Made by a program: the position numbers and the translations under genes. From assembly GCF_900188155.1 (NCBI RefSeq), contig NZ_FZOG01000004.1, positions 124,001 to 188,000 of the forward strand: a stretch of 64,000 bases of DNA. Reading direction: 5' to 3'. Shown piece by piece: positions 63,181-64,000 of the stretch (its first letter is position 1; each line of letters begins with the position of its first letter). The notes beneath the pieces were generated by a model, which did not search any database, was not told the DNA's origin, and was given only the letters and a program-made list of their open reading frames with translations. The DNA is from Pseudomonas segetis. Its GTDB lineage: Bacteria; Pseudomonadota; Gammaproteobacteria; Pseudomonadales; Pseudomonadaceae.

Positions 63181-64000
63181 ATGAGCACTCGCCGTCCCGA
63201 TCCACTGGCCCAAGTCAGCGACTTTGATATCCGCCTGCTGAAACTGTTTCGTAGCGTCGTGGAATCCGGCGGCTTTTCTGCGGCCGAAAGCGTACTGGGC
63301 ATAGGCCGCTCAGCCATCAGCCAGCAAATGAGCGACCTTGAGCAACGCCTGGGTTTGCGCCTCTGCCAGCGGGGACGAGCCGGTTTTGCCTTGACCGAAG
63401 AAGGCCGCGAGGTGTTTCAGTCGACCCAGCAATTGCTCGCTGCCCTGGAAAGCTTTCGCACCGAGGTCAACGGCTTGCATCAGAACCTGCGCGGCGAGCT
63501 GAATATCGGCCTTACCGACAACTTGGTGACCGTACAGCATATGCGCATCACCAATGCCCTCTCGCGGCTCAAGGAGCGCGGCCCGGATGTGCGCGTCCAC
63601 ATCCGCATGACGCCTCCAAGCGAAGTCGAACAGGGTGTGCTCGACGGCCGCCTGCATATCGGCGTAGTGCCGCAATCCGGCGCATTGTCCGGGCTCGACT
63701 ACCAGCCGCTGTATGATGAGCGTTCACTGCTCTACTGCGCCGTAGGCCACCCGTTGTTCTATGCTGACGACCAGTTGCTTGATGACGAGCGCTTGAACAC
63801 CCAGGACGCTATCGCCCCGACCTTTCGTTTACCGCCGGAAATACAGACCCACTATCAAGTGCTCAATTGCACCGCCAGTGCCTCCGACCGTGAAGGCATG
63901 GCCTTTTTAATCCTGACCGGACGCTACATTGGCTATCTGCCCGACCATTACGCCAATGCCTGGGTCCAGCAAGGTCGCCTGCGCGCCCTGAAACCTGACG
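63181..64000 (+). CDS. bauR: LysR-family regulator of beta-alanine catabolism (cut by window end)
   Basis: The frame from ATG 63181 is open to the last base, so the 3' end is missing; about 273 codons are seen. The N-terminal LysR helix-turn-helix is FDIRLLKLFRSVVESGGFSA then AESVLGIGRSAISQQMSDLE. A substrate-binding domain follows (ELNIGLTDNLVTVQHM, GVLDGRLHIGVVPQS). It is divergent from bauA, which fits an activator responding to beta-alanine or its product. The symbol follows the P. aeruginosa order. Confidence 0.9.
   Translation, partial: MSTRRPDPLAQVSDFDIRLLKLFRSVVESGGFSAAESVLGIGRSAISQQMSDLEQRLGLRLCQRGRAGFALTEEGREVFQSTQQLLAALESFRTEVNGLHQNLRGELNIGLTDNLVTVQHMRITNALSRLKERGPDVRVHIRMTPPSEVEQGVLDGRLHIGVVPQSGALSGLDYQPLYDERSLLYCAVGHPLFYADDQLLDDERLNTQDAIAPTFRLPPEIQTHYQVLNCTASASDREGMAFLILTGRYIGYLPDHYANAWVQQGRLRALKPD

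Overview
The window reads as chromosome of a Pseudomonas-type gammaproteobacterium. The evidence is the lldP-lldD-lldE lactate operon, a tmRNA with tag ANDDNYGAQLAA, the oscA-sbp-cysT-cysW sulfate locus and a bauABC/bauR beta-alanine cluster, all in arrangements I know from Pseudomonas.

Layout. (1) 1-5326: lactate utilisation (permease end, FMN L-lactate dehydrogenase, FAD/Fe-S dehydrogenase) and a small secreted protein. (2) 5377-8298: a large hybrid sensor kinase. (3) 8446-8832: ssrA (tmRNA). A 15.3-kb genomic island (8833-24120) sits in its 3' end, bounded by a 26-bp near-perfect repeat. It carries an AlpA-like regulator, a DUF3987 replication gene with three lesions, a 1255-residue protein of an uncharacterised family, an AbiE-type toxin-antitoxin pair, a serine recombinase, several orphan small genes, an excisionase, a frameshifted tyrosine integrase and an AvcD-like anti-phage deoxycytidylate deaminase. 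The mobility and replication genes are broken while the defence-type cargo is intact. (4) 24121-24980: debris of a second element (HNH gene, integrase tail).

(5) 25080-29459: TetR regulator, APC permease, class III PLP enzyme and APH-fold kinase, which together fit an amino-alcohol (ethanolamine-like) kinase/phospho-lyase route. (6) 29594-38493, minus strand: a type I restriction-modification operon hsdM-hsdS-[inserted rhuM-fic]-hsdR followed by an Mrr-like nuclease. The beginning of hsdR is present three times around the insertion. (7) 38662-42141: assorted genes including a hexapeptide acetyltransferase, an AraC regulator, an AhpD-like protein and a glutaredoxin.

(8) 42256-50110: two sulfur-oxyanion ABC transporters. 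The minus-strand oscA-sbp-cysT-cysW genes are separated from their cysA by a plus-strand cysP-cysT-cysW set that has no ATPase of its own. A shared AT-rich 15-bp box precedes the genes. (9) 50355-58446: hydrolase, homogentisate dioxygenase, Tsx/OmpK-like outer-membrane protein, DMT exporter, LEA-type lipoprotein, diguanylate cyclase, YjdM/PhnA-like protein and a periplasmic solute-binding protein. (10) 58450-59543: NadR-type kinase and PnuC (nicotinamide riboside salvage). (11) 59825-64000: bauC, bauB, bauA and divergent bauR (cut by the window end) for beta-alanine catabolism.

All functional names come from recognising protein families and motifs by eye; no database search was run.
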